The translations under genes were made by a program, and so were the position numbers. From DASVWZ01 sp963708575 (lineage in GTDB: Bacteria; Acidobacteriota; Terriglobia; Terriglobales; Acidobacteriaceae): DNA of 64,000 nucleotides. Location of the stretch: NCBI GenBank assembly GCA_963708575.1, contig CAVPTB010000007.1, positions 62,001 through 126,000 of the forward strand. The letters run 5' to 3'. The notes below the pieces were generated by a model. That model was not told the origin of the DNA and did not search any database. It saw nothing but the letters and a program-made list of their open reading frames with translations. This document shows positions 27,190 to 35,696 of this stretch, piece by piece (position 1 is the first letter of the stretch; each line of letters begins with the position of its first letter).

Positions 27190-29012
27190 GCGGGGATCTC
27201 GGCGTGTCCGCGTCCATGATAACTCAGGAAGGCGGCCAGCCCTTCCTCTCCCATATATCTTTGCAGGGCAGTTTTGTCGCTTTCCCGCAGGTCCACAATC
27301 ACCAATCCATCCAGTACGTCGGAAAATTCCTTGTCCACGTTAAAACTCAACATGCGACCGCCCAGCCTCGCATAGTGTTTCAGCAGAATTGGTACGCTCT
27401 TGCCGTCGATTTCCACATCGGCAATGGGATCAGCTAACTGATCCAGATCACGTATCTTCTCGTGAAGCGGGTGGTGATGGCTGGGACGCGCCCGCCGGGG
27501 CCTGAAAGGCGTACGCGGACTCACCATTTGTGCTAGCCCGTCCCGATTGTTATCGCGCCCCTGAAAGAGGTGGAAGATCGATTCGCGCGACCACGGACAA
27601 TACCGGTTGCTGATGCTAACCGCGCCAAATAAGACCGCAAACTGCGGGTGCAGCACGAGATACCGTCCGATCCCTTTCCAGAGCGTGAGGAGCGGCGCAT
27701 ACTGTCGTTGATATTCCGGACGAATAAACGAACGCCCCAACTCGAGCGCCGGGCCGAGTCGCTCGAACAATTTCGGGTCGTAGCGAAACAACGTATTCGT
27801 ATACAGTCCTTCGGTTCCCATGGTTGGCAGGATTTCCATCGATAACCCAAGGCGATACGAACCAACCAGCTCCGATTTTGTGCGGTTCCAAAGCAGTACG
27901 TGAGTGTAGTAATGATCAAAGCGGTCAAGGTCGGCGGAGCGCCCGGTGCCCTCCCCGGCGGCGCGGAAAGTGACTTCCCGCAGCCTTCCGATTTCCTGCA
28001 TCATCGCCGGAACTTCGCGTGCCTTTGCGTAATAGACCGAGTATTCCCGATTCTCATAAAGGCAATGTTCCGAACCTAACTGTTCCAAATCGCGGATCAG
28101 GGTATCCGTCGGCAACGCATTGGCGACTGGCTGCTGTCGTTTGTGAGGCAGCATTGCGCCCAGTACCGCGGGCGTTCGCTTCTGCAGTTCGCCTCTGCGC
28201 TGCGAAAGAATGTAAGTGCGCCAACGAAGGTAGCTGGCAGCCTCACGGTCGGTTCCAACATTCCGCACGGTTTCGCTGCTGATGCGGCTTCCCACCCGCA
28301 CTTCCACTCGCTGTCCTTTTTGCTGTAAGAACTCGTTCAGCAAACGAGCCGTGCGTAGCTGAGGATTTAGTAATCCCAGTGCCTGAAATGTGGCACTATT
28401 GCCGCCGGGCATAAACACCGGAATCGCCACCGCTCCCGTCAGCCGCACCAGACGAGCTGCCATCGAGTTCCATTCGGGGTCGACGACTCCCATCTCTCGC
28501 AGTTGGAAATGCGAAACCTCGCCGGATGGGAACATCGCTAGCATGCCTCCGCCAGCCAGCCACTCCAGAGCTTGTCTTACGCCACGCCGGTTCTTTGCGA
28601 TAGCACCTTTCGACCCAAACGGATCGACGAAAATACAGTATTCATGCAGCTCGGGTATCCCGGCCAGCATGAAATTCGTGAGAACCTTTACGTCCGGGCG
28701 TATCCGGCTCAGCAGTGCGCCGAGCACCGCACCATCCAGCAAACCAAAAGGATGGTTCGACGTCACCACCACTGCTCCATGCACCGGTATCCGCTGCACA
28801 TCGGAATCGCTCACTACCAACTCGACCCTCATTTCCGCGAGCACGTTTTCCAAAATCGATCGGTCCACCGGCTGCTGCGCTCGCCGATAAATCTCCCGCA
28901 CCCGCTCCAGGGGCAGAAACCGGTGAACCAATCTTTGGAAGGGAAACGGATCAGGCGTTCGCGCTGGCGTACGCAGGGTGCCAGGTGACACAATCGATTC
29001 TGGAGTCGGCAT
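27186..29012 (-). CDS. Two-domain acyltransferase, OlsF-like ornithine/amino-acid lipid synthase
   Basis: The 608-residue protein joins two acyltransferases. Residues about 60-290 are PlsC-like, with H87-x5-D93 in TSNHPFGLLDG and FPSGEVS (161-167) as the acyl-acceptor motif. Residues about 310-500 are the OlsB/GNAT-like N-acyltransferase (LREVTFRAAGEGTG, D.FD.YYTH, ALELGRSFIRPEYQ). This is the order known for bifunctional OlsF, in which the C-terminal part N-acylates ornithine and the N-terminal part adds the second acyl chain, making a phosphorus-free membrane lipid. The amino-acid substrate is not certain. It is coupled to phoU by a four-base overlap. Confidence 0.82.
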   Translation of the reverse strand: MPTPESIVSPGTLRTPARTPDPFPFQRLVHRFLPLERVREIYRRAQQPVDRSILENVLAEMRVELVVSDSDVQRIPVHGAVVVTSNHPFGLLDGAVLGALLSRIRPDVKVLTNFMLAGIPELHEYCIFVDPFGSKGAIAKNRRGVRQALEWLAGGGMLAMFPSGEVSHFQLREMGVVDPEWNSMAARLVRLTGAVAIPVFMPGGNSATFQALGLLNPQLRTARLLNEFLQQKGQRVEVRVGSRISSETVRNVGTDREAASYLRWRTYILSQRRGELQKRTPAVLGAMLPHKRQQPVANALPTDTLIRDLEQLGSEHCLYENREYSVYYAKAREVPAMMQEIGRLREVTFRAAGEGTGRSADLDRFDHYYTHVLLWNRTKSELVGSYRLGLSMEILPTMGTEGLYTNTLFRYDPKLFERLGPALELGRSFIRPEYQRQYAPLLTLWKGIGRYLVLHPQFAVLFGAVSISNRYCPWSRESIFHLFQGRDNNRDGLAQMVSPRTPFRPRRARPSHHHPLHEKIRDLDQLADPIADVEIDGKSVPILLKHYARLGGRMLSFNVDKEFSDVLDGLVIVDLRESDKTALQRYMGEEGLAAFLSYHGRGHAEIPA

Positions 29013-29178
29013 AGTACCTGAGTAGCGCAGCCACTTTGCAGCCGGATGAAAGCCGCGTTAAAACCTGGTGAACCTGTTATTACTCCGGCACCATGCGCGG
29101 CCAAGGAAGGTGTTGTTCCTATTGCACTAAACCCGATGCAAGTTGCTGATCCGGATTCCTTTACCCACGCGTTTCCTG

Positions 29179-29207
29179 TTGCATTCACAATGGAAGCTCT
29201 GGATAAT
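29179..29207 (+). promoter_or_regulatory. Predicted promoter of the MerR/TPR gene
   Basis: TTGCAT (29179-29184), a 17-base spacer and GATAAT (29202-29207) resemble a housekeeping promoter. The GTG start at 29231 lies 24 bases downstream, and no strong Shine-Dalgarno is present between. The acyltransferase/phoU unit runs the other way, so its promoter must lie in the same 218-base spacer. Confidence 0.5.
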
Positions 29208-29230
29208 GTCCCCAGTACCACTTAATTACC

Positions 29231-30124
29231 GTGTACCGATATACTCGAGAGGACCTGCTTCGCATCCTTCGGATCACGGCGCGTCAGTTGGCAAGTTGGG
29301 AAAAAGCCGAACTGGTAGCCGCCGCGGGAGACTATTCCTTTTTTGACCTCCTCCAAATAAAGAAGGTTCGGGACCTGTGCGCTCGCAAGGTCCGCCCGGC
29401 CGTGATACGCGAATCGTTGGCCGCTATGCAGAAACAGGCCGCGGGTATGGAGAATCCCCTCATCGAAGCCGGAGCGCAGTCGGCCGGCAAGCGGGTCGCT
29501 TTTCGCCACGAAGGCCGGCTTCTCGAGCCAATCGCCGGGCAGTTTATGTTTGATTTCACTTCTCGGGAGAATGTGGTGACCAGTGCCGCCATTCCCGTCT
29601 CCCACCCTGAGCGTCCGGCGAAAACGGTTGCCGACCTGTTTGCGCAGGGGATCGCCCAGGAAGAAGATCCCAACTCACATCAACAGGCGATCGCATCATA
29701 CCAAGCAGTTCTTATGCTTGATCCGGAGCACGCTGCCGCACACATCAACTTGGGCACGCTCTATTACAACCGGCAGGATTTCATCCTTGCCGAGAAACAT
29801 TACCGGGCTGCGATCGCCGTCGATCCACGATACGCATTGGCTCATTTTGATCTGGGCAACGTCCTCGACGAAACCGGACGAGTCCACGACGCAATCGCTG
29901 CCTACAACACCGCTCTGCAGCTCGCGCCCACCTATGGGGACGCGCACTACAACATCGCGCTTGCCTACGAGAAAGTGAAAGAGCCGCGCAAGGCACTCAA
30001 ACACTGGCGATGCTATGTCAAGTTGGATGGGAGCGGTCCCTGGGCAACCCACGCCCGCGCTCAGATGAAGCGCATTCTTCAGGCCGACGGCTTGAGGCTC
30101 GTGCCTGCCCCCAAGACCGAATAA
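29231..30124 (+). CDS. MerR-like DNA-binding domain fused to TPR repeats
   Basis: The 297-residue product (GTG start) begins YTREDLLRILRITARQLASW and continues SFFDLLQIKKVRDLCARKVR, a MerR-type winged helix in about residues 1-70. A linker follows, then three or four TPR units (about 150-280), for example AAHINLGTLYYNRQDFILAE and ALAHFDLGNVLDETGR. Such fusions would be transcription factors whose TPR arm senses a protein partner. The metal- or drug-binding helix of classical MerR proteins is replaced by the TPRs. It is divergent from the acyltransferase/phoU genes, which may be targets (inference). Confidence 0.82.
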   Translation: MYRYTREDLLRILRITARQLASWEKAELVAAAGDYSFFDLLQIKKVRDLCARKVRPAVIRESLAAMQKQAAGMENPLIEAGAQSAGKRVAFRHEGRLLEPIAGQFMFDFTSRENVVTSAAIPVSHPERPAKTVADLFAQGIAQEEDPNSHQQAIASYQAVLMLDPEHAAAHINLGTLYYNRQDFILAEKHYRAAIAVDPRYALAHFDLGNVLDETGRVHDAIAAYNTALQLAPTYGDAHYNIALAYEKVKEPRKALKHWRCYVKLDGSGPWATHARAQMKRILQADGLRLVPAPKTE

Positions 30125-30400
30125 GCCTGCTCTCGAGCGCAAATAGCCCAACTCGCTGGGACAGCTGCTGATCATCTTCGTGCCAACTTTTTGACAGTGA
30201 TTCCTCACGCTGGATCCAGCGTACGAGTTTGGATTCGCGTCCATCCCCCTGACGTTTATCTAACCCATTCGCCGGGTGACGCGGATCACACGCCCCAGTG
30301 AGATCGACCATATCGCCGGTCGTTCCCCACTCCTAGGATGCGGATATAAGGACTTCTGAAAGTTGCTATAGGTTACGTCCTCAGATTTTGGGGGTTGTAT

Positions 30401-30667
30401 ATGTCCAACAGTATCCGCACTACTTGGTCTCACGGCAACCGCTACAGCGCGGACGTTGCCTGCGAGCATTGCGCCGGAGTCATTCGTCACGAGCCGTGGT
30501 GTATCACGCTAAGCCCCAATGTCCACTACGCCTACCAGATCGTTGCCGATCCGAGCAAACTCAGTGTCGGTGACGCGCTGATACTTCAGTCGCTCGGCGT
30601 GATCTGGGGAGCAGCTAATGCCTATCAGGGTGATTGCAAGCCAGCCAAAACCCTGATGCAACGTTAG
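30401..30667 (+). CDS. Small Cys-containing conserved hypothetical protein
   Basis: From ATG 30401 the 88-residue product shows CEHCAGVIRHEPWCITLSPN, a C-x2-C plus HExWC arrangement that could bind zinc or iron, and a helical region (VGDALILQSLGVIWGAANAY). I recall similar small proteins in Acidobacteria but know of no function. It is convergent with the YeiH gene. The six bases before the ATG (from GTG 30395) could give a two-residue longer product. Confidence 0.6.
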   Translation: MSNSIRTTWSHGNRYSADVACEHCAGVIRHEPWCITLSPNVHYAYQIVADPSKLSVGDALILQSLGVIWGAANAYQGDCKPAKTLMQR

Positions 30668-30716
30668 ATGGTCTAGTCCTGACACGGCAGGCCATATACC
30701 CCAATGCCAGGTCAGT

Positions 30717-31676
30717 TTAGAGGCTGATCCACCCCCAGCGTATCGCAAGCAGAGACGTAATCCCGACAATGGCCCACAAACAAACGCCTTGCAAAAATGG
30801 CCGAATTCCAACGCGTCGCAATGTCTCTTTCGACAATCCGGTGCCAATAAGAAAGAGAACAACGGTTAGTCCAAGCCGTCCCAATCGGCTTAGAGCCGGA
30901 TAAACGGGCGCTCCGAATGTAACGTAGGTATTCGCGACTGCCGCCAGGCAAAACAGTAATATGAACCATGGCCACTGAATTTTCGTCTTGCTCTTTGTGG
31001 CGTACACCGTAACCATTGCCACTGGAACAATCCATAAGGCCCTAGCTAGCTTGACAGTGGTTCCGATCTGGAGAGCTTGCGTGCCATATCTTGCCGCCGC
31101 TCCGACTACCGAACTTGTGTCATGAATTGCGAGTGCAGCCCAAAGACCAAACTGCGTCTGGGTCAAGTGCAAAGCCAGTCCAATCGCGGGGAAAAGAATC
31201 AATGCGATCGAGTTGAGTATGAAAACCGTTCCTAACGACATCGCCATCTCTTCTTCGTCTGGCTTAGTGATCGGAGCAATCGCGGCGATCGCGCTCCCAC
31301 CGCAGATCGCGGTTCCTGCGCTAATCAGAAAAGACGCCTTCTTGCTGACACTCAGTACCCGCCCAAGTCCCCAGCCTAGAAGCAGCGCAGCAGAGATGCT
31401 GATTGCCGTATAAGCGAATCCGGCCTTGCCTGCCTGCACCACCTGATGCAGATTCATGCCGAAACCCAAGGCCACGACCGAGGCCTGCAGGAGAAATCGG
31501 GAGACATTCCGGCTATCCAATTGGTAGGGATGCGCAAAAGTAAACCCGTACGCGATACCTGCAAGAAGCGCGATGGGAGGGGATACAAATCCGCTTGCAG
31601 TCAGGATCAGTCCGATAAAAAAGACCGTCTTGGGGTTCATTCTCATCACAGTTGCTAGTGTCTTCGCAAACGGCAA
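30717..31676 (-). CDS. YeiH/UPF0324 family membrane protein, putative sulfate exporter
   Basis: The 319-residue protein has about ten hydrophobic helices and YeiH-family signatures: QASVVALGFGMNLHQV, SAGTAICGGSAIAAIAPI, and LAIHDTSSVVGAAARYG. The family is annotated as a putative anion (sulfate or sulfonate) exporter. In several bacteria a member is controlled by the LysR regulator encoded next to it, and that is the arrangement here, with a divergent LysR-type gene 83 bases away. The start is not certain (Met at 31676, 31646 or 31640). Substrate is inferred from the family name only. Confidence 0.88.
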   Translation of the reverse strand: MPFAKTLATVMRMNPKTVFFIGLILTASGFVSPPIALLAGIAYGFTFAHPYQLDSRNVSRFLLQASVVALGFGMNLHQVVQAGKAGFAYTAISISAALLLGWGLGRVLSVSKKASFLISAGTAICGGSAIAAIAPITKPDEEEMAMSLGTVFILNSIALILFPAIGLALHLTQTQFGLWAALAIHDTSSVVGAAARYGTQALQIGTTVKLARALWIVPVAMVTVYATKSKTKIQWPWFILLFCLAAVANTYVTFGAPVYPALSRLGRLGLTVVLFLIGTGLSKETLRRVGIRPFLQGVCLWAIVGITSLLAIRWGWISL

Positions 31677-31759
31677 GCTGAGTCCAAGAAGAAGTTCTTA
31701 TCCCGGATTCTCGGTGCTTATACCCGAAACTGGCTTATTGCCATTAAGATGAAGTGAAA

Positions 31760-32692
31760 ATGGAAAACTTCCGTTTGAAGGTGTTTCGTGCGGTCGCCCG
31801 GCACCTCAACTTCAGCCGTGCCGCCGAAGAACTCCTGCTGACGCAACCTGCGGTCACCCAGCAAGTCAAAGCGCTTGAGGACGAATACGGCGTTCCTCTC
31901 TTCGATCGGAGTGGCGGGCGCATCGCCCTCACGCCCGCAGGTAAGACTCTCCTGCCTTACGCTGACAAATTAAAAGCAATCTCCGACGAGGCCTACGAAG
32001 TCGTGACCAGCGCCGCCGGCAGTCATGCCGGGAATCTCTCGCTAGGAGCGTCCCAGACCATCGGACAATACCTTCTGCCCAATCTTGTTGCGGCGTTCAT
32101 ACGCGAAAATCCTCGCATCGCGCTGACTGCGGTGAGCGGCAACACTGATCAGATGTTGGAGGCATTGGCCACCCACCAAATTCAATTGGCGCTGATCGAG
32201 GGCCCCGGACTGCGCAAAGACTTCCACATCGAGCCCTTCATGGAAGATCAGATGGTGCTAGTTGTTCCCGCCAGCCACGAATGGGCCAATCAGGAAGTAC
32301 AAACTGACGCACTGAAACAGGCGCCTCTTCTGGTGCGCGAATTTGGCTCAGGATCGCGCCGCGTGATCGAAGCCGCCTTCGCAAAAGCCGGCCTTAAGAA
32401 AAGGGATTTGAGAACTATTATGGAACTCGACTCCACCGAAGGTCTTCTCAACGCTGTCGAAGCTGGGCTCGGTGTTACGTTTGTATCCCGGTGGGCAGTG
32501 CGCAACCAGCTTGCTCTCGGTACCCTCAAGCTGGCGCGGGTGAAAGGGCTTCGCTTGTCGCGGATGTTTTCGCTGGCATACCCTGCGGGTCCAGAGCCGA
32601 CTGGCAACGCCGGAGCCTTCCGCCGTTTCATCCTCTCCAATTCCCTCGAATTGCTCTCCCGGGTAAGCGGCAAGGTTCGCAGTAAGGCGTAG
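31760..32692 (+). CDS. LysR family transcriptional regulator
   Basis: The 310-residue protein has the LysR N-terminal winged helix (residues about 3-62: FRAVARHLNFSRAAEELLLT, QPAVTQQVKALE) and a periplasmic-binding-protein-like effector domain (about 90-295). The ATG at 31760 is preferred over GTG 31754. It is divergent from the YeiH gene and most likely controls it in response to a sulfur compound or small anion; the effector is unknown. Sequence around the effector pocket (GASQTIGQYLLPNL) is like CbbR/CysB-type members. Confidence 0.93.
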   Translation: MENFRLKVFRAVARHLNFSRAAEELLLTQPAVTQQVKALEDEYGVPLFDRSGGRIALTPAGKTLLPYADKLKAISDEAYEVVTSAAGSHAGNLSLGASQTIGQYLLPNLVAAFIRENPRIALTAVSGNTDQMLEALATHQIQLALIEGPGLRKDFHIEPFMEDQMVLVVPASHEWANQEVQTDALKQAPLLVREFGSGSRRVIEAAFAKAGLKKRDLRTIMELDSTEGLLNAVEAGLGVTFVSRWAVRNQLALGTLKLARVKGLRLSRMFSLAYPAGPEPTGNAGAFRRFILSNSLELLSRVSGKVRSKA

Positions 32693-32743
32693 GCTGACGA
32701 ATGCCCGGACAGAAATTCCTGTCAGCGCCCGTCGAAGCGCTAT

Positions 32744-33502
32744 TTACGATTGTTTCTTTTGATCGAATACGGCCCTTAAGCGCGCATAACCGCTACGGCT
32801 CACCGGAAGTTGGGCGCCATTGTTCAGGATTACTACGTGACTGTCTTTTCCATAGGGTTCGATCTTCGTGACCTTTTCAAGATTCACGATGTAAGACCGG
32901 TGAATTCTTAGGAAACGCGACGGGTCGAGCGAATCCTCCAGGCTTGAGATCGTCTGCTGCTTGAGATGTGTCTTGCCCTCGGAACCCAACGCCACGTAGT
33001 CATCCTGAGCTTCGGCGAAGTCGAGCTTGTGAATTGGAATGATGTGCACGCGTGTGCCATCACGTATCACGATTCGCTCCGGAAATTGATCGGGTTGTCG
33101 CGCGCTTGAAGCGAGGTCCGTAGGGGCCGGTAGCGTGCCACTGAGCCGCTGTTTTGCTCTTTGCAACGCCGTCTCGAAACGGTCTGCGCCGAAAGGCTTC
33201 AGAAGATAGTCCACGGCGTGAATATCGAATGCCCGAATCGCGTACTCATCGTAGGCCGTGACAAACACGATGGCGCGATCGGTTCCGATCAGCTCCAGCA
33301 CTTCAAATCCGTTGAGTTTCGGCATTTGAATATCGAGAAACAGCAGATCAGGCTTCATCTCGGTCACGGCCTTTACCGCTTCGAAACCGTTCGTGCATTC
33401 TGCGATGACTTCAATTTCGGAATGGCTCGCCAGAAACTCACGCACCATCTGCCGCGCAAGTTCCTCGTCATCGACAATCACAGCTCGAATGTTTTCAGTC
33501 AT
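32744..33502 (-). CDS. LytTR family response regulator
   Basis: The 252-residue protein has a receiver domain with acidic pair D11/D12, phospho-acceptor D57 (LLFLDIQMP) and KPFGADRF, followed by a LytTR DNA-binding domain (about 145-248: FLRIHRSYIVNLEKV, LPVSRSGYARLR). Its start overlaps the stop of the sensor kinase gene by four bases, so it is the cognate regulator. LytTR regulators bind direct repeats and commonly control cell-envelope or secretion genes. It is the last gene of a four-gene operon. Confidence 0.94.
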   Translation of the reverse strand: MTENIRAVIVDDEELARQMVREFLASHSEIEVIAECTNGFEAVKAVTEMKPDLLFLDIQMPKLNGFEVLELIGTDRAIVFVTAYDEYAIRAFDIHAVDYLLKPFGADRFETALQRAKQRLSGTLPAPTDLASSARQPDQFPERIVIRDGTRVHIIPIHKLDFAEAQDDYVALGSEGKTHLKQQTISSLEDSLDPSRFLRIHRSYIVNLEKVTKIEPYGKDSHVVILNNGAQLPVSRSGYARLRAVFDQKKQS

Positions 33503-34566
33503 GCTTCAACTCCCTGGGTTGCAGGCAGGGTCAAGTCCACTAAAAAGAGGTTGTCATCGGTGCGGACCGAAATCTTCGCATCTCTGCCGTAACGCGTGTT
33601 CAGGCGTTGTCGAATGTTTTCCAGCCCTAATCCGGTTTTCAAAGGAGAAGGCGAGTCTGGATCAAAGCTGTTCTCCACTAGTATGCGAAGCGCCTCACCT
33701 TCTCGGTTAGCGGCCAGCCGGATGACTCCACCTTCCGGCAAATTCGCAATCCCGTGCCGGATTGCATTCTCCACCAACGGCTGCAGCAGCAGCGGCGGAA
33801 TCAGCGTCCCCAGCGTCTCCGGCTTCACGTCCTCTTCCATTCGGACTCGTGCGCCGAACCGCACCTTCTCAATCGCGAGATATCCGCGCACTAACGCGAG
33901 TTCTTCATCCAGTGTCACGGTCTCTTTGCCTCCAAGTCTTAGTGTTGTGCGTAGAAAATCAGCCAGGAGAATGCACATTTCGCGGGCCCGTGACGAATCT
34001 GAACTGGTCAGCGCGCTAATTGAATGCAGACAGTTAAATAAGAAGTGGGGATTCACCTGCGCCCGCAGGGCCCGAAGTTCGGCATCGCGCGCCAGAACCT
34101 GTGCCTGTAGAACTCGCTCCTGCGCTTCGCGCGAGGCCTGTTCTGCCAGTAAGACGTAATAAAAGGTCACGGCCAGCAAGTAGAGCAGAACGCCGGTTAC
34201 CCACAACAGGGGTGCATACTTGCCAAATCGTTCGTCGAGATTGGCGGAGCCTCGCCAGCGAATCAGCAGAACGACGAATCCCTTGGCCAAGTGAACCCAC
34301 AGCGTGGCGAGGATGATCGCTGCCGTCAGGTGAGTCAACAACAGTTTGCCCAGCCCCGATTTTTCTAGTGGTGTCGCTCGGCACGAATACCAGGCAGCCA
34401 AGCAGACAAACGCGTACAAGGCGCAGAGCGGACCGTTGATGACCACCGCCTCTGTCCAACTCAAACCGTTTCGGCCGACCATCAGGTAAGCCAGAATGCC
34501 GGCGATTGGCACCCAAGCCGCCAGGTACAACGCGAATTGCCGGAAGCGCGAGAGCAGCGGATGCAT
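33499..34566 (-). CDS. LytS/YehU-type sensor histidine kinase
   Basis: The 355-residue protein has four hydrophobic segments in residues 10-145, a coiled coil, then the His_kinase (PF06580-type) motif with H174 in AQVNPHFLFNCLHSISAL and a C-terminal HATPase domain (PLLLQPLVENAIRHGI; LGLENIRQRL). It lacks an external sensing loop, so it may sense membrane state or a partner such as the LiaF-like protein encoded just upstream. It overlaps the response-regulator gene by four bases and follows the LiaF-like gene by 2 bases. Confidence 0.93.
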   Translation of the reverse strand: MHPLLSRFRQFALYLAAWVPIAGILAYLMVGRNGLSWTEAVVINGPLCALYAFVCLAAWYSCRATPLEKSGLGKLLLTHLTAAIILATLWVHLAKGFVVLLIRWRGSANLDERFGKYAPLLWVTGVLLYLLAVTFYYVLLAEQASREAQERVLQAQVLARDAELRALRAQVNPHFLFNCLHSISALTSSDSSRAREMCILLADFLRTTLRLGGKETVTLDEELALVRGYLAIEKVRFGARVRMEEDVKPETLGTLIPPLLLQPLVENAIRHGIANLPEGGVIRLAANREGEALRILVENSFDPDSPSPLKTGLGLENIRQRLNTRYGRDAKISVRTDDNLFLVDLTLPATQGVEA

Positions 34567-34568
34567 AG

Positions 34569-35243
34569 CTAGTTCCTGATTTCCACGCCGCCCATAATCG
34601 CAAAGCCCTTCACTACCAGAGTTTTTGTCGTTTGCGAGCCCTCGCGCGCCTTCACGCTATGTCCTCCCATGAACGCCGTCACCTGCATCGAAACCGCCCA
34701 TGTCTCTGGTACGCGGAGAACCCCGCCGCCCATGAGCGCGTTGATCGTAATGACCGCCGCGTCCCCTTCGATCTCGGCCTCTTTGAAATCAATGTCGAAG
34801 CCTCCCATGAACGCCACCAAATCTCCGCCGCGGAAATTCTTGGAACGGATGCGGTACTCTCCGCCACCCAACACCGCCAATATATTCAGGTGGGGGGCAT
34901 CCTCGGTCGCCGCAACCTCGGGAACCTCGCGATACGCCCGCCAGATCAAAAGGATGCCCGCGATGATCACAAACACTGGCCAGGTTCGGCTCAACCGAAG
35001 GTACAAATAGTGCATGCGGTCGAGTTCAACGACCACTCCCGCAATCGCCAGCAGCAGGCCCCACAGGCGGCCGTTTGAATCTTGTGCCTGCAGGAACTTG
35101 AGCAAGCCGAACACGAACAGAATCAGCGCCCAGAAATAGAGGGTGATGATGTTTAACTGGTCGAGCAACAATAGAGTGCCCACCAGAATAAGCGCGCTTC
35201 CATTCAGTATTGCGGGATTAACTCTTTTCTCGTTGTCACCCAT
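34569..35243 (-). CDS. LiaF-like membrane protein (DUF5668 plus LiaF C-terminal domain)
   Basis: The 224-residue protein has four membrane helices in residues 12-115, an N-terminal DUF5668-type pair (LILVGTLLLLDQLNI), then a beta-helical C-terminal domain with the LiaF/DUF2154 hallmarks LGGGEYRI, VAFMGGFDIDFKEAEI and NALMGGGVLRVPE. In Bacillus, LiaF restrains the LiaRS envelope-stress system. Here the partner kinase and regulator are of the LytS/LytTR type, so the same job with a different two-component pair is inferred. It overlaps the preceding gene by 8 bases. Confidence 0.88.
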   Translation of the reverse strand: MGDNEKRVNPAILNGSALILVGTLLLLDQLNIITLYFWALILFVFGLLKFLQAQDSNGRLWGLLLAIAGVVVELDRMHYLYLRLSRTWPVFVIIAGILLIWRAYREVPEVAATEDAPHLNILAVLGGGEYRIRSKNFRGGDLVAFMGGFDIDFKEAEIEGDAAVITINALMGGGVLRVPETWAVSMQVTAFMGGHSVKAREGSQTTKTLVVKGFAIMGGVEIRN

Positions 35244-35481
35244 TTCGATCCTCTTTCGTGCGGTCCGCGCCGGGAGTCGCGCCGTTTTGTTCTGCCACGA
35301 AAAGGCTAACGCCCAAAGCGGTCAGAAGAACTGGCGCTGTATGCAGGATTGTATTGAAAGAGAAGACGCCCTCCCGCATGAGGGGGGCGATCTTATCAAA
35401 CAGGAACAGTGTGCCGGCCACGGCCATCGCGGCGGCCAGCGTCGACGCTTCCCAGCGATCATGCGGTTTGAAGTTTGTCAT
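35236..35481 (-). CDS. Small two-helix membrane protein, first gene of the LiaF-like operon
   Basis: The 81-residue product has two hydrophobic helices (TLAAAMAVAGTLFLFDKI and TAPVLLTALGVSLFVAE) and a charged C-terminus. It begins the operon and overlaps the LiaF-like gene by eight bases, so the two are probably translated together. No family recognised. It may be a membrane partner of the LiaF-like protein. Confidence 0.7.
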   Translation of the reverse strand: MTNFKPHDRWEASTLAAAMAVAGTLFLFDKIAPLMREGVFSFNTILHTAPVLLTALGVSLFVAEQNGATPGADRTKEDRNG

Positions 35482-35696
35482 CGGCCGTCTCCTTGCCCGG
35501 ACCTGTTCGTCCTGGAGCGAGACTAGTGGAGAGCCGCATTAGTGTCTTGAATTTTTCGGCGAACAACGGTCGGTTACCGGCGAACAGAGGTATCAATCCT
35601 CTTTTACAGAATTAGCGATCACCTGAATGGACTCTTGCGAATGTGGTCCGGTGCGAGGTCATCTCGACCGGGAGCCGCGTCCTGTTCTCCCCTTCG

